A stretch of DNA of 64,000 nt from JARRLC01 sp050290865 (GCA_050290865.1 JBNKIW010000006.1:62001-126000), one strand, 5' to 3'. Positions 16,531 through 25,284 are shown, counted from the stretch's first letter. Notes: generated by a model not told the origin, from the sequence alone. Numbers and translations: made by a program.

Positions 16531-17973
16531 ATGATGGCGACAGTCTCCGATGGCAATGACAGAACGCGGCGCGGCCACGTGGCCGCCGTTCACGGCTCGG
16601 TCATCGACGTCAGATTTCCCGAGGGCGCACTCCCGGCGATATGGGAGGCGATCGAAATCGAACGCGATGACGGCGCGCCGCTGCTCGCCGAAGTGCAGTT
16701 GCACCTCGACCCGGCCACCGCGCGCGCCGTGGCCCTGGAGAACACCGCCGGACTGAAGCGCGGGCTGGCGGTGCTGGCGGCGGGCGGGCCGATCCGCGTA
16801 CCCGCCGGTGAGGCGGTGCTCGGGCGGCTGCTCAACGCCGCCGGTCAGCCCGTGGATCGCGGCGCGCCGCTCGGCCCCGATGTCGAAAAGCGTCCGATCC
16901 ACGCCCCGGCGCCAGCCCTGGCCCGGCGTGGCGGCACACCGGAAGTCTTCCATACCGGCATCAAGGTCATCGACCTCCTGGCGCCCATGGTGAAGGGCGG
17001 CAAGGCCGCCATGTTCGGCGGCGCGGGCGTCGGCAAGACGGTCATGATCATGGAACTGATCCGCACCACGGTCGAACGGCATGCGGGCATTTCCGTATTC
17101 GCGGGCATCGGCGAGCGCTCCCGCGAGGGGCATGAGCTGTTGCTCGAACTCGGCCAGTCCGGCGTGCTGGAGCGCACCGCGCTCGTTTTCGGGCAGATGA
17201 ACGAGCCGCCGGGCGCGCGCTGGCGGACCGGCCTGACGGCTTTGGCCATTGCCGAATATTTCCGCGATACGGCGCGGGAGAACGTGCTCCTCCTGGTGGA
17301 CAACGTCTACCGGCTCGTCCAGGCGGGCGGCGAGGTCTCGGGGCTGCTCGGGCGGCTGCCGTCGCGGGTCGGCTATCAGCCCACGCTCACCAGCGAAATC
17401 GCCGAGTTCGAGGAGCGCATCGCCTCGGTCGCGGGAGCGGCGATCACCTCGATCCAGGCCGTCTATGTCCCCGCCGACGACTTCACCGACCCGGCCGTGG
17501 CGGAAATCTTCAGTCACCTCGATTCCTCCATCGTGCTGTCGCGCGAGATGGCGAGCGAGGGGATGTACCCGGCCGTCGATCCGCTGGCCTCGACGTCGGC
17601 ACTCCTCGACCCCCTCCAGGTCGGCGAGGCGCATTACCGCACCGCGCAGGAGGTTCGCAAAACCATCGCCCGATACAAGGAGTTGCAGGAAATCATCGCC
17701 GTGCTCGGCATTGAAGAGCTGAGCGCCCAGGACCGGACCGCGGTCAGGCGCGCGCGTCATCTCATGCGTTTTCTGACCCAGCCCTTCATGGTCACCGTCG
17801 CCTTTACCGGCAAGGAGGGCCGCAGCGTCGAAACCGTGGACACGCTGGCAGGCTGTCAGGCGATCCTCGACGGGGAAACCGACGGCTGGGCGGAAAGCTC
17901 GCTCTACATGGTCGGCGGCATCGACGAGGCACGGCGCAAGGAGGCTGCGGCCGGAAAGCGGGCGGCGGCATGA
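16531..17973 (+). CDS. atpD: N-ATPase subunit beta
   Basis: Catalytic beta subunit of a rotary ATPase, 480 residues, first gene of an atpDCQRBEFAG operon. The Walker A motif is FGGAGVGKTVMIMEL, Walker B is ENVLLLVDNVYRL, and SVFAGIGERSREGHE follows. The gene starts ATGATG. Walker B reads DNVYR where canonical beta subunits have DNIFR. Its stop overlaps the start of atpC by 4 bp (ATGA). The 291-bp divergent gap upstream holds the promoters of this operon and of the transaminase; I cannot assign boxes with confidence. Confidence 0.95.
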   Translation: MMATVSDGNDRTRRGHVAAVHGSVIDVRFPEGALPAIWEAIEIERDDGAPLLAEVQLHLDPATARAVALENTAGLKRGLAVLAAGGPIRVPAGEAVLGRLLNAAGQPVDRGAPLGPDVEKRPIHAPAPALARRGGTPEVFHTGIKVIDLLAPMVKGGKAAMFGGAGVGKTVMIMELIRTTVERHAGISVFAGIGERSREGHELLLELGQSGVLERTALVFGQMNEPPGARWRTGLTALAIAEYFRDTARENVLLLVDNVYRLVQAGGEVSGLLGRLPSRVGYQPTLTSEIAEFEERIASVAGAAITSIQAVYVPADDFTDPAVAEIFSHLDSSIVLSREMASEGMYPAVDPLASTSALLDPLQVGEAHYRTAQEVRKTIARYKELQEIIAVLGIEELSAQDRTAVRRARHLMRFLTQPFMVTVAFTGKEGRSVETVDTLAGCQAILDGETDGWAESSLYMVGGIDEARRKEAAAGKRAAA

Positions 17974-18416
17974 AACTCACCGTCACCACGCCGCTGGCCA
18001 TCGTCCTCGAAGTGGAGGACATCGCACATCTGCGCGCCGAGGACGAAACCGGCGCTTTCGGCATCCTGCCCGGTCATGCCGATTTTCTGACGGCGCTTGC
18101 CGTGTCGGTGGTGAGCTGGCGCGATGCCTGCGAGGCCGAGCATTACGTCGCGGTGCGCGGCGGCATTCTCCAGGTGCGCGACGGCAAATCCATCGCCATT
18201 GCCACGCGCGAGGCGGTTCCCGGCGACGACCTGCAATGGCTTGAGTCCGAGGTGCTGGCACGATTTCGCCGCGAGGCCGCCGAGGAAAAAGCCGCCCGCC
18301 AGGATGCGCAGCGCCTCTATCTCGCCGCGCTTCGCCAGATCTACCATTTGCTGCGGCCGGAATCGCCGCACCGCGGTCCGGGCACCGCAAGTCCGTTCGA
18401 CGAGGCCGCGCGATGA
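17970..18416 (+). CDS. atpC: N-ATPase subunit epsilon
   Basis: Central-stalk epsilon subunit, 148 residues. The N-terminal beta-sandwich starts KLTVTTPLAIVLEVEDIAHL, with ETGAFGILPGHADFLTAL (the conserved GxxGxLPGHaxf region) and a C-terminal helical hairpin (FRREAAEEKAARQDAQRLYL). Second position in the operon right after beta is the order of N-type ATPases; in ordinary F-type operons epsilon follows beta at the end. Overlaps both neighbours by 4 bp. Confidence 0.92.
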   Translation: MKLTVTTPLAIVLEVEDIAHLRAEDETGAFGILPGHADFLTALAVSVVSWRDACEAEHYVAVRGGILQVRDGKSIAIATREAVPGDDLQWLESEVLARFRREAAEEKAARQDAQRLYLAALRQIYHLLRPESPHRGPGTASPFDEAAR

Positions 18417-18697
18417 ACGGCGAGCCCGACCACCCGGCCCGTCTCGACGAGGCGGTAAAGAAGCGGCGCGACCGCCGTTCCTTGTGGGAGCGCGAGGGCG
18501 AGCGGTCCATCGCCCGCAACATGGCGATGATCGGCGCGCTCGGCTGGGCCATCGTGACCCCGACGCTCATCGGCGTCTTCGCCGGACGCTGGCTCGACAG
18601 CACGTTCGGCACGGGGATCTTCTGGACGCTGTCCCTGCTGGCGGCCGGGCTGGCGGCGGGGTGCGCAATGGCCTGGAAGAGGATACAGGGCGAATGA
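18413..18697 (+). CDS. atpQ: N-ATPase subunit AtpQ (AtpI-like)
   Basis: A 94-residue protein with a charged N-terminus (LDEAVKKRRDRRSLWEREGE) and two transmembrane helices (NMAMIGALGWAIVTPTLIG and GIFWTLSLLAAGLAAGCAMA) joined by FAGRWLDSTFG. This is the AtpZ/AtpI-like protein present in N-ATPase operons, thought to help assemble the c-ring or import Mg2+. The 4-bp overlaps on both sides show tight coupling. Confidence 0.88.
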   Translation: MNGEPDHPARLDEAVKKRRDRRSLWEREGERSIARNMAMIGALGWAIVTPTLIGVFAGRWLDSTFGTGIFWTLSLLAAGLAAGCAMAWKRIQGE

Positions 18698-18984
18698 CCG
18701 GCGATCTTTCGATGACAGTGCTGATAGCCGTGATCGCCGCCGCGCTGGCGGGGTTCGTGTTCGGTGCCGCCTATTTCCATGCGCTGCGAAGGACAGCCGA
18801 TCTCGTTGGAGAGCGTCGCGGATGGCTTGGACCGGCGGCGCTCACCGTGGCGCGCATCGCGGGGGCGGTGATGCTGTTCACCCTCCTGGCGCGCCTCGGC
18901 GGCGCTCTGCCCTTGCTCGCCGGTTTCCTCGGCTTCGTGGCGGCGCGCGCCCGCGCCCTTCATTCCGCACGGAGGGCCGGCTGA
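18694..18984 (+). CDS. atpR: N-ATPase subunit AtpR
   Basis: A 96-residue membrane protein found only with N-type ATPases. Three hydrophobic helices are visible (VLIAVIAAALAGFVFGAAYF; PAALTVARIAGAVMLFTLLA; ALPLLAGFLGFVAARARAL). Arg residues lie in or near the membrane (ALRRTAD, VARIAG, AARARAL). In the family these Arg residues are proposed to face the c-ring carboxylates, which would make AtpR a c-subunit partner (inference from published family analysis). Ends overlapping atpB (TGATG). Confidence 0.88.
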   Translation: MTGDLSMTVLIAVIAAALAGFVFGAAYFHALRRTADLVGERRGWLGPAALTVARIAGAVMLFTLLARLGGALPLLAGFLGFVAARARALHSARRAG

Positions 18985-19655
18985 TGGAACACACGCCGCT
19001 TTCCACCACCCTGCTGTTCAGCATCGGCCCCGTGCCCGTCACGCTGACGGTGGCCACCACCTGGGCCATCATGCTGGTCCTGGCGGCGGGCTCGTGGCTT
19101 ATCACGCGCCACCTCCAGCCCTGGCCCGGCAGAACGCAGGCGGCGCTGGAGATCGCGGTAGCCACCATCCTCCGCCAGATCGAGGACGTCACCGGCGCGG
19201 GAGGACGGACACTTCTGCCGCTCCTCGCCAGCCTTTTCATCTTCCTGGTGACCGCCAATCTCTCCGGCGTGCTGCCCGGCGCGCAGGCGCCCACCGCCCG
19301 GCTCGAAACCCCCGCCGCGCTGGCGTTCATCGTGTTCATGTCAGTGCACGTCTTCGGCATTCGCGCGCGCGGCCTCGCGGGCTATCTCGCCAGCTTCGCA
19401 AAACCGAAGCTCATCATGCTGCCGCTCAATCTCCTCTCGGAGGTGACGCGCACCTTCTCGCTCATGGTGCGCCTGTTCGGGAATGTAATGAGCGGCGAGT
19501 TCGTCATCGCGCTCGTCCTGGCGCTGGCGGGGCTTTTCGTGCCGGTGCCGCTGATGGCGCTGGAAATCATGCTGGGCATCGTACAGGCCTATATCTTCAC
19601 CGTGCTGGCCACCGTATTCATCGGCGCCGCCATCGGTGCGGAGGGAGAGGGGTAA
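18984..19655 (+). CDS. atpB: N-ATPase subunit a
   Basis: Stator subunit a, 223 residues with five to six membrane helices. It carries the essential Arg in FSLMVRLFGNVMSGEFVIAL, next to the c-ring. N-terminal residues TTLLFSIGPVPVTLTVATTW and the C-terminal LEIMLGIVQAYIFTVLATVFI are standard. Start codon ATG at 18984 overlaps the atpR stop. The c-subunit gene follows 9 bp later. Confidence 0.93.
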   Translation: MEHTPLSTTLLFSIGPVPVTLTVATTWAIMLVLAAGSWLITRHLQPWPGRTQAALEIAVATILRQIEDVTGAGGRTLLPLLASLFIFLVTANLSGVLPGAQAPTARLETPAALAFIVFMSVHVFGIRARGLAGYLASFAKPKLIMLPLNLLSEVTRTFSLMVRLFGNVMSGEFVIALVLALAGLFVPVPLMALEIMLGIVQAYIFTVLATVFIGAAIGAEGEG

Positions 19656-19664
19656 GGAGGCATC

Positions 19665-19907
19665 ATGGACCCCAAGATCATCAGCATCATCGCCGCCGCC
19701 ATCGCCGTTTCGTTCGGCGCAATCGGCCCGGCGCTGGCCGAGGGACGCGCGGTCGCGGCGGCCATGGACGCCATCGCGCGCCAGCCGGAGGCGGCCAACA
19801 CGCTGTCGCGCACGCTCTTCGTCGGCCTGGCGATGATCGAGACCATGGCGATCTATTGTCTGGTCATCGCCCTCGTGTTGATTTTCGCCAATCCTTACGT
19901 GCGCTAG
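19665..19907 (+). CDS. atpE: N-ATPase subunit c (two-carboxylate ion site)
   Basis: An 80-residue hairpin of two membrane helices joined by the ARQPEAANT loop. The ion-binding carboxylate is Glu59 (LAMIETMAIY). A second acidic residue, Glu26 (GPALAEGRAV), stands where Na+-binding c-rings such as Ilyobacter have Gln32. Thr60 and Tyr64 occupy the positions of Ser66 and Tyr70 there, but Met61 replaces Thr67. The site therefore resembles a Na+ site while being compatible with H+ binding. A Burkholderia N-type ring was reported H+-specific, so ion choice here is open. AGGAGG precedes the ATG. Confidence 0.93.
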   Translation: MDPKIISIIAAAIAVSFGAIGPALAEGRAVAAAMDAIARQPEAANTLSRTLFVGLAMIETMAIYCLVIALVLIFANPYVR

Positions 19908-19910
19908 ATC

Positions 19911-20669
19911 ATGCATTTCGACTGGTGGACATTCGCGCTGCAGACGGTGAATTTCGCCATCCTCGTGTGGCTCCTGCAGCGTTTTCTCTACAAGCCGGTG
20001 CTGACGCGGATCGACGCGCGGCGCGCGGCTCTCGACAAGGAGCGCGCCGAAATCCGCGCCGCGGAGGAGAAAGCCAAGGAGGCGCTGGCGGCGCTCGAAG
20101 CGGATCGGGCGGGCATCGCCGCGGAGCGGACCGACGTCCTCAGGGCCGCGACCGTCAAGGCGGAGGAATCCGCCGCGGCACGGCACGCCGAGGCCGAGCG
20201 CGAAGCCGACGCGCTCATGGACGAGACACGGGCGACGCTGGCGCAGGAGCGCGGCCGCGCGGAGATCGACACACACCGCAAAGCGCTCGACCTGGGGATG
20301 GAAATCGCCCGCCGTTTCCTCCGCGAAATCCCTGCGGAGATGCTCGTCGAGGCGTGGCTGCGCAAGATCGAGGCCTATCTCGCCAGTCTCCCGGCGGCCG
20401 AGCGCAACGAACTGGGAACCGAACTGAGCGGCGGCGCGGCGCTTCGGGTGGTCACCGCCGTGCCGCTCAGCGAAGCGACGGCGGCGGAGTGGCGGACGCG
20501 GCTCCACCACGCGCTTGGCGACGGGATCGCCATCGCTTTCGAAACCGATGACGCGCTGGTCGCGGGCGCCGAACTGCATTTCCCCTACGCGGTCCTGCGT
20601 TTCTCCTGGCGGAGCACTCTCGCGCACATGCGGACGGAGATCGAAAGCCATGCTGACGCTCGCCGATGA
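19911..20669 (+). CDS. atpF: N-ATPase subunit b with delta-like C-terminal extension
   Basis: A 252-residue stator subunit, against about 156-160 for ordinary b. Residues 1-30 are the membrane helix (FDWWTFALQTVNFAILVWLL) and ~30-150 a long charged coiled coil. The C-terminal ~90 residues read AVPLSEATAAEWRTRLHHAL, then AIAFETDDALVAGAELHF. By eye this matches the pattern of the C-terminal domain of delta/OSCP (VPLS...L...LG...I...D..L.GG). The operon has no separate delta gene, so this end probably caps the alpha/beta head. It overlaps atpA by 20 bp. Confidence 0.9.
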   Translation: MHFDWWTFALQTVNFAILVWLLQRFLYKPVLTRIDARRAALDKERAEIRAAEEKAKEALAALEADRAGIAAERTDVLRAATVKAEESAAARHAEAEREADALMDETRATLAQERGRAEIDTHRKALDLGMEIARRFLREIPAEMLVEAWLRKIEAYLASLPAAERNELGTELSGGAALRVVTAVPLSEATAAEWRTRLHHALGDGIAIAFETDDALVAGAELHFPYAVLRFSWRSTLAHMRTEIESHADARR

Positions 20670-22206
20670 GCTGCACGACTGGGTGCGGGATGTGTGCCCC
20701 CATATCGCCGGCCTCGCTCTGGCGCCGCAGCTCGAACATGTGGGCCGCGTGCAGCGCGCGGGCGACGGCGTGGCCGAGGTCACGGGGCTTCCGCATACGC
20801 GGCTGGACGAACTCCTCGTTTTCGAACATGGCGTTCGCGGTCTCGCGGTCGACCTCAGGGAGGACAGCATCGGCTGCGTGATACTCGGCGAGGCTTTCGC
20901 CGTGAAGGCTGGCAGCGTCGTGCGTGGCACCGGCGAAGTGGCGAGCGTGCCGGTCGGAGAGGCGCTGCTCGGACGTGTCGTCGATGCGCTGGGCGTGCCT
21001 CTGGACGGCGGCTCCCCCATCGACGCCACGTCATTCGCAGCCGTGGAGCAGCCCGCGCCGCCCATCGTCGACCGCGCGCTGGTCACGCGGCCGCTGCAAA
21101 CGGGCGTGCTCGCCGTGGATGCCATGATCCCGCTCGGACGCGGCCAGCGCGAGTTGATCATCGGCGACCGCGAGACCGGCAAGACGGCCATCGCCGTGGA
21201 CGCCATGATCAATCAGCGCGAAACCGGCGTCGTCTGCGTCTATGCGGCGATCGGGCAGAAGGCGTCCTCCACAGCGCAGGTGATCGACGCCGTCCGCCGC
21301 CATGGCGCGCCCGAGCGCTGCCTGTTCGTCGTCGGCGAGGCGGACGCGGTCCCGGGCCTTCAGTGGCTTGCGCCCTACGCCGCCTGCACGATGGCGGAAT
21401 ATTTCGTGGCGCGCGGGCGCGACGTGCTGCTGGTGATCGACGACCTGACGAAACACGCCGCGGTCTACCGCCAGATGTCGCTGCTCCTGCGCCGCCCGCC
21501 GGGGCGCGAAGCCTATCCCGGCGATATCTTTTATATCCATTCGCGTCTCCTGGAGCGCGCCGCGAAGCTGGCGCCCGAACGCGGCGGCGGCTCGCTGACC
21601 GCGCTGCCCATCGCCGAGACGCAGGCGGGCAATATCAGCGCCTACATCCCCACCAACCTGATTTCGATCACCGACGGCCAGATCTATCTCGACCCGCGCC
21701 TGTTCTACGAAAATCAGAAGCCCGCGATCGACATCGGCAAGAGCGTCTCGCGCGTCGGCGGCAAGGCGCAGGCGCCGGTGCTCAAGGCGCTCGCCGAATC
21801 CTTGCGGCTCGAATATGCGCAGTTCCTGGAACTTGAGGTGTTCACCCGCTTCGGCACGGTGGTGGACGAGCGCACCCGCCGCACAATCGAGCATGGGCGG
21901 CGTATCCGCGCCGTGCTGGGCCAGCGGCGGTTTGCGCCGCTCCCGCTCGGCGAGCAGGTGGCGCTGCTTCTGGCGCTCGCCGAAGGCATTCTCGACACGC
22001 TTCCGCTGGAGAGCGTCGAGGCATTCCGCGCCGCGCTCGGGGACTGGCTCGCCGCCAACGCGCCGGAGACGGCCGCGCTCCGCGACGATGCTGAGGCGCT
22101 CTCCGACGAGCTTCGCGCCATTTTGAAGGCAAGCCTGGAAGCGCTGGCCCGCTCGCTCGTCCCGGCTGCCAGGACGAGCCGGACCAGCGAAGGCGGCCCG
22201 CCGTGA
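20650..22206 (+). CDS. atpA: N-ATPase subunit alpha
   Basis: Non-catalytic nucleotide-binding alpha subunit, 518 residues. The P-loop is GDRETGKTAIAVDAMINQ, followed by VYAAIGQKASSTAQVIDAVR and DVLLVIDDLTKHAAVYRQMS. The signature PAIDIGKSVSRVGGKAQAP is present. The start ATG at 20650 lies inside the end of atpF, so translation is coupled. The N-terminus (LADELHDWVRDVCPHIAGLA) differs from ordinary alpha subunits, where it contacts delta. That fits the b/delta rearrangement of this enzyme. Confidence 0.94.
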   Translation: MLTLADELHDWVRDVCPHIAGLALAPQLEHVGRVQRAGDGVAEVTGLPHTRLDELLVFEHGVRGLAVDLREDSIGCVILGEAFAVKAGSVVRGTGEVASVPVGEALLGRVVDALGVPLDGGSPIDATSFAAVEQPAPPIVDRALVTRPLQTGVLAVDAMIPLGRGQRELIIGDRETGKTAIAVDAMINQRETGVVCVYAAIGQKASSTAQVIDAVRRHGAPERCLFVVGEADAVPGLQWLAPYAACTMAEYFVARGRDVLLVIDDLTKHAAVYRQMSLLLRRPPGREAYPGDIFYIHSRLLERAAKLAPERGGGSLTALPIAETQAGNISAYIPTNLISITDGQIYLDPRLFYENQKPAIDIGKSVSRVGGKAQAPVLKALAESLRLEYAQFLELEVFTRFGTVVDERTRRTIEHGRRIRAVLGQRRFAPLPLGEQVALLLALAEGILDTLPLESVEAFRAALGDWLAANAPETAALRDDAEALSDELRAILKASLEALARSLVPAARTSRTSEGGPP

Positions 22207-23054
22207 CGCGCCTGGCCGAGATCGAGGCCCGCATCGGCAGCATGAGCGAATTGCTCAACATCGTCGGGGCCATGCGGTCGCTGGCGGGCATGCGCGTGCA
22301 GGAGTCCTTGCGGGCGCTACCCGGCATCCGGCGCTATGCGGAAACGGTGGCCGAAGGGATCGGCGAGACTCTGCCGCTCCTGGATGGAGACGCGCCTCCG
22401 TCCAGCCGGGAGCCGTCGAGGCTGGCGCTGGTGCTCTTCGCCGCCGAGCATGGCCTCGCCGGAGGTTTCAACGAGCGGCTTGTGGACGCCGCACAGACCC
22501 GGCTCGGCCCGCGCGACCGGCTTTTCGTGCTCGGCACTCGTGGCGCCGCTCTGGCGCTCGAACGCGGCCTGCCGCCCTGCTGGCATCATCCCATGGCCAC
22601 GCGCGCCGCCGCGGTGCCGGATGCCGCGGAACGTCTGTCCACCGCCCTTTACCGCGACATCGGCGAGGAGCGTATCACGCGGGTGGAGGTCATCTGCTGC
22701 CGCTACCGCGAGGGCGGCGCGACGGCCATGGAGCGGTATCAGCTCCTGCCGCTGGATTCGGCGGCACTGAAAGCCGGCCAGCCGCGTCAGGCCCCCCTGT
22801 TCAATCTGGACGCCGCGGTCCTGCATGAAAGGCTGATCGCGGAGTATGTGTTCGCCAGTCTCGCCGAAGCCGCTACGGAAACCATCGCCAGCGAGAACGC
22901 CGCGCGTCTCGCGGCCATGACCGCCGCGCAGGATAACGTATCCAAAAAACTCGATACTCTGCAGGGGGACGCACGCCAGATGCGTCAATCGGAGATCACC
23001 TCCGAGATTCTCGAACTCGTCGCGGCGGCCAAGGCGCTCGGACAGGAGCAGTGA
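22203..23054 (+). CDS. atpG: N-ATPase subunit gamma
   Basis: Rotor shaft subunit gamma, 283 residues. N-terminal helix TRLAEIEARIGSMSELLNIV and C-terminal helix ETIASENAARLAAMTAAQDN frame a Rossmann-like middle (LALVLFAAEHGLAGGFNERL). It overlaps atpA by 4 bp and is the last gene of the operon; 150 bp separate it from lemA. No terminator is obvious after it. Confidence 0.92.
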   Translation: MTRLAEIEARIGSMSELLNIVGAMRSLAGMRVQESLRALPGIRRYAETVAEGIGETLPLLDGDAPPSSREPSRLALVLFAAEHGLAGGFNERLVDAAQTRLGPRDRLFVLGTRGAALALERGLPPCWHHPMATRAAAVPDAAERLSTALYRDIGEERITRVEVICCRYREGGATAMERYQLLPLDSAALKAGQPRQAPLFNLDAAVLHERLIAEYVFASLAEAATETIASENAARLAAMTAAQDNVSKKLDTLQGDARQMRQSEITSEILELVAAAKALGQEQ

Positions 23055-23204
23055 CGGGCCGGGCGGGGGCTTATTCTGCATTCAGAAGATACGATTTGCT
23101 GTGGTCAGCGGCACATTGCGGACAAATCCATGCTTACAATACGTCCCCCGCACCCTACATTCATATCCGGCACACACACCAACCCGCTGGAGGAGCACAG
23201 CGCC

Positions 23205-23768
23205 ATGTCAACAACCACAATCACCATCCTCGGCGTCATCGCCGTGCTCGTGGTTTGGGTCGTCGTCATCTACAACGGCCTTGTCGCCATGCGCCAGCGC
23301 GTCAGCCAGGCCTTCGCCGATATCGACGTCCAGCTCAAGCAGCGCCATGATCTGGTCCCCAATCTAGTCGAGACCGTGAAGGGGTACGCCGCCCATGAGC
23401 GCGGCACGCTGGAGGAGGTCGTCAGGGCGCGCAACGCCGCCGTCGCGGCACACGGCCCCGCCGCGCAGGCTGCCGCGGAAGACATGCTGTCGGGCGCGCT
23501 GCGTCAGCTCTTCGCCCTGTCCGAGTCCTACCCCGACCTCAAGGCGAACACCAATTTCCAGCAGTTGCAGAGCGAACTCGCCGACCTGGAGAATAAGATC
23601 GCGGCGGCGCGGCGCTTCTTCAACAACGCCGTGCAGGAATACAACACCGGCATTCAGCAGTTTCCCGCCGTTCTGTTCGCTGCCTCCCTCGGGTTCGCCG
23701 CCCGCGAGTTCTTCGATGTCGGTGAAGAGCGCAAGGTGGTCGAGCAGGCCCCGCAGGTCAAGTTCTGA
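23205..23768 (+). CDS. lemA: LemA-family membrane protein
   Basis: A 187-residue protein with one N-terminal membrane helix (ITILGVIAVLVVWVVVIYNG) and a long helical extracytoplasmic domain: RVSQAFADIDVQLKQRHDLV, NLVETVKGYAAHE, NTNFQQLQSELADLENKI and RRFFNNAVQEYNTGIQQFP. These are the LemA signatures. Function is unclear; LemA is often encoded beside HtpX-type or TPM-domain proteins. The ATG at 23205 follows GGAGGAG. The HtpX-like gene starts 39 bp later, so they form a pair. Confidence 0.92.
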   Translation: MSTTTITILGVIAVLVVWVVVIYNGLVAMRQRVSQAFADIDVQLKQRHDLVPNLVETVKGYAAHERGTLEEVVRARNAAVAAHGPAAQAAAEDMLSGALRQLFALSESYPDLKANTNFQQLQSELADLENKIAAARRFFNNAVQEYNTGIQQFPAVLFAASLGFAAREFFDVGEERKVVEQAPQVKF

Positions 23769-23807
23769 CCGGTCTTCGCACCGCCAGCCCCCAGCAGAGC
23801 CATTGCC

Positions 23808-24893
23808 ATGGAAGCCGCCTACGGTCTTTACACACACATCCGCGCCAACCGGCGGCGCACGGTCTTCCTGCTGGCATGGCTGTTCTTCTTCGTCTATCTG
23901 ATGGTTTATGCAGGGGCGCTGACGGGCGAAGCGCTTTCGGAAAATGCGCCGCTGGACGTGCTGCTGCAGCGCGCGTGGTCCTCATTCCTCGCGGCGCTGC
24001 CCTGGGCGACGCTCGGCACGCTTGTGTGGATCCTCGTCGCCTACAAATTCCACCAGGGGATGATCGACGCGGTCACCGGCGGACAGGAGGTGACCCGCAA
24101 GGACCAGCCTCGTCTTTACAACCTCATGGAAAATCTTTGCATTTCCCGAGGCATCCCGATGCCGAAGCTGAAAGTGATGCCGTCGGACGCCCTCAACGCT
24201 TTCGCCACAGGGCTCAATCCCAAACAATATTCGATCACCGTCACGACCGGCCTTCTCGACGCACTCGACGACCACGAGATCGAGGCCGTGTTGGGGCATG
24301 AACTGACGCACATCCGCAACGGCGATGTACGGCTCATGGTGATCGCCGTCGTCATCGCGGGCGTCATCGCGTTTTTCGCCGAGCTGTTCTTCCGCACGAT
24401 GTTCTATTCCGGATTCGGCAGCAGGAGCCGGCGGTCGAGCAGCAGCGAGCGCAAGGGCGGCGGGGCGGGCGCTGCGCTGGTAATCGCGGCTGTGCTGGTC
24501 GCGCTCGCCTGGCTCCTGTCGGTCATGCTCCGGCTGGCGCTGTCCCGCACCCGCGAGTTCCTCGCCGACGCCGGTTCGGTCGAATTGACGAAAAATCCCG
24601 ATGCGATGATTTCGGCGCTGCGCAAGATCGAGGGACGTGGCGAACTTGCCCGCGCGACTTCGGCCATCATGGAGATGTGCGTGGACAATCCGCGCCACGG
24701 CTTCTCCGATCTTTTCGCCACCCATCCCCCGGTTGACAAGCGCGTCGCGGCCTTGATCGAATTCGCGGGCGGGCACGATCCCGGCGTGATGGCGGTGCCG
24801 GGGCAGGACACGGACGGAACCGGGGAGGATGAGGGGAGCGATCGCCCGCAGCCCGGGCCCTGGGGCGCCACGCCTCCCGTGGAAGACAAATGA
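23808..24893 (+). CDS. HtpX-like M48-family membrane zinc protease
   Basis: A 361-residue integral membrane metallopeptidase. Two membrane helices come first (VFLLAWLFFFVYLMVYAG and SFLAALPWATLGTLVWILVA), then the catalytic motif HELTH at 164-168 (EAVLGHELTHIRNGD). Two more helices surround a disordered Arg/Ser/Gly loop, and the third zinc ligand is in SRTREFLADAGSVELT. It likely degrades misfolded membrane proteins. It differs from classical HtpX in having a longer N-terminus and an acidic Gly/Asp-rich tail. It is paired with lemA. Confidence 0.9.
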   Translation: MEAAYGLYTHIRANRRRTVFLLAWLFFFVYLMVYAGALTGEALSENAPLDVLLQRAWSSFLAALPWATLGTLVWILVAYKFHQGMIDAVTGGQEVTRKDQPRLYNLMENLCISRGIPMPKLKVMPSDALNAFATGLNPKQYSITVTTGLLDALDDHEIEAVLGHELTHIRNGDVRLMVIAVVIAGVIAFFAELFFRTMFYSGFGSRSRRSSSSERKGGGAGAALVIAAVLVALAWLLSVMLRLALSRTREFLADAGSVELTKNPDAMISALRKIEGRGELARATSAIMEMCVDNPRHGFSDLFATHPPVDKRVAALIEFAGGHDPGVMAVPGQDTDGTGEDEGSDRPQPGPWGATPPVEDK

Positions 24894-24950
24894 GCCTGCC
24901 GGAAGCGGCCGCAAGACCTGCCAATCTTTGTTCAGTTCTTGAAACAAAAA

Positions 24951-24987
24951 GCGAAAAAGCCAGCGCGAGCGGTACCCGGCCGGCTTT
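24951..24987 (-). terminator. Probable terminator of rplU-rpmA
   Basis: On the minus strand AAAGCC pairs with GGCTTT across a GC-rich 20-base loop that can pair further (GGCCGGG/GCTCGCGCT region), followed by TTTCGCTTTTTG. It begins 28 bases after the rpmA stop. The stem is short, so confidence is moderate. Confidence 0.5.
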
Positions 24988-25014
24988 CGTGCGCGATAGA
25001 GAATGTGCAACGCG

Positions 25015-25284
25015 TCAGGACGCGCTTTCCGCCGATGGCGTGACGGAGACGTAGACTTTGCCGCCGGCCCGCTTCTGGAACTTCACATTCCCCTCTTCGA
25101 TAGCGAAGATGGTGTGATCCTTGCCCAGCCCCACACCGGTACCGGGATGCCACTTCGTCCCGCGCTGGCGCAGAATGATGTTGCCGGGAACGACGCGCTC
25201 ACCACCGAATTTTTTGACACCAAGCCGTTGGGCATTGGAGTCGCGGCCGTTACGCGAAGAGCCGCCTGCTTTTTTGTGTGCCAT
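25015..25284 (-). CDS. rpmA: 50S ribosomal protein L27
   Basis: An 89-residue large-subunit protein near the peptidyl-transferase centre. Sequence MAHKKAGGSSRNGRDSNAQR, LGVKKFGGERVVPGNIILRQ, RGTKWHPGTGVGLGKDHTIF is unmistakable. It follows rplU by 18 bp on the same strand. obg/cgtA, usually next, is absent; a convergent protease gene is found instead. Confidence 0.98.
   Translation of the reverse strand: MAHKKAGGSSRNGRDSNAQRLGVKKFGGERVVPGNIILRQRGTKWHPGTGVGLGKDHTIFAIEEGNVKFQKRAGGKVYVSVTPSAESAS

Noticed and set aside
16489..17760. 423-residue minus-strand protein
   Set aside because: Antisense shadow of atpD with biased composition.
19341..21212. 623-residue minus-strand protein
   Set aside because: Antisense shadow of the GC-rich atpB-atpA genes, with simple Arg/Ser/Pro composition and no family.
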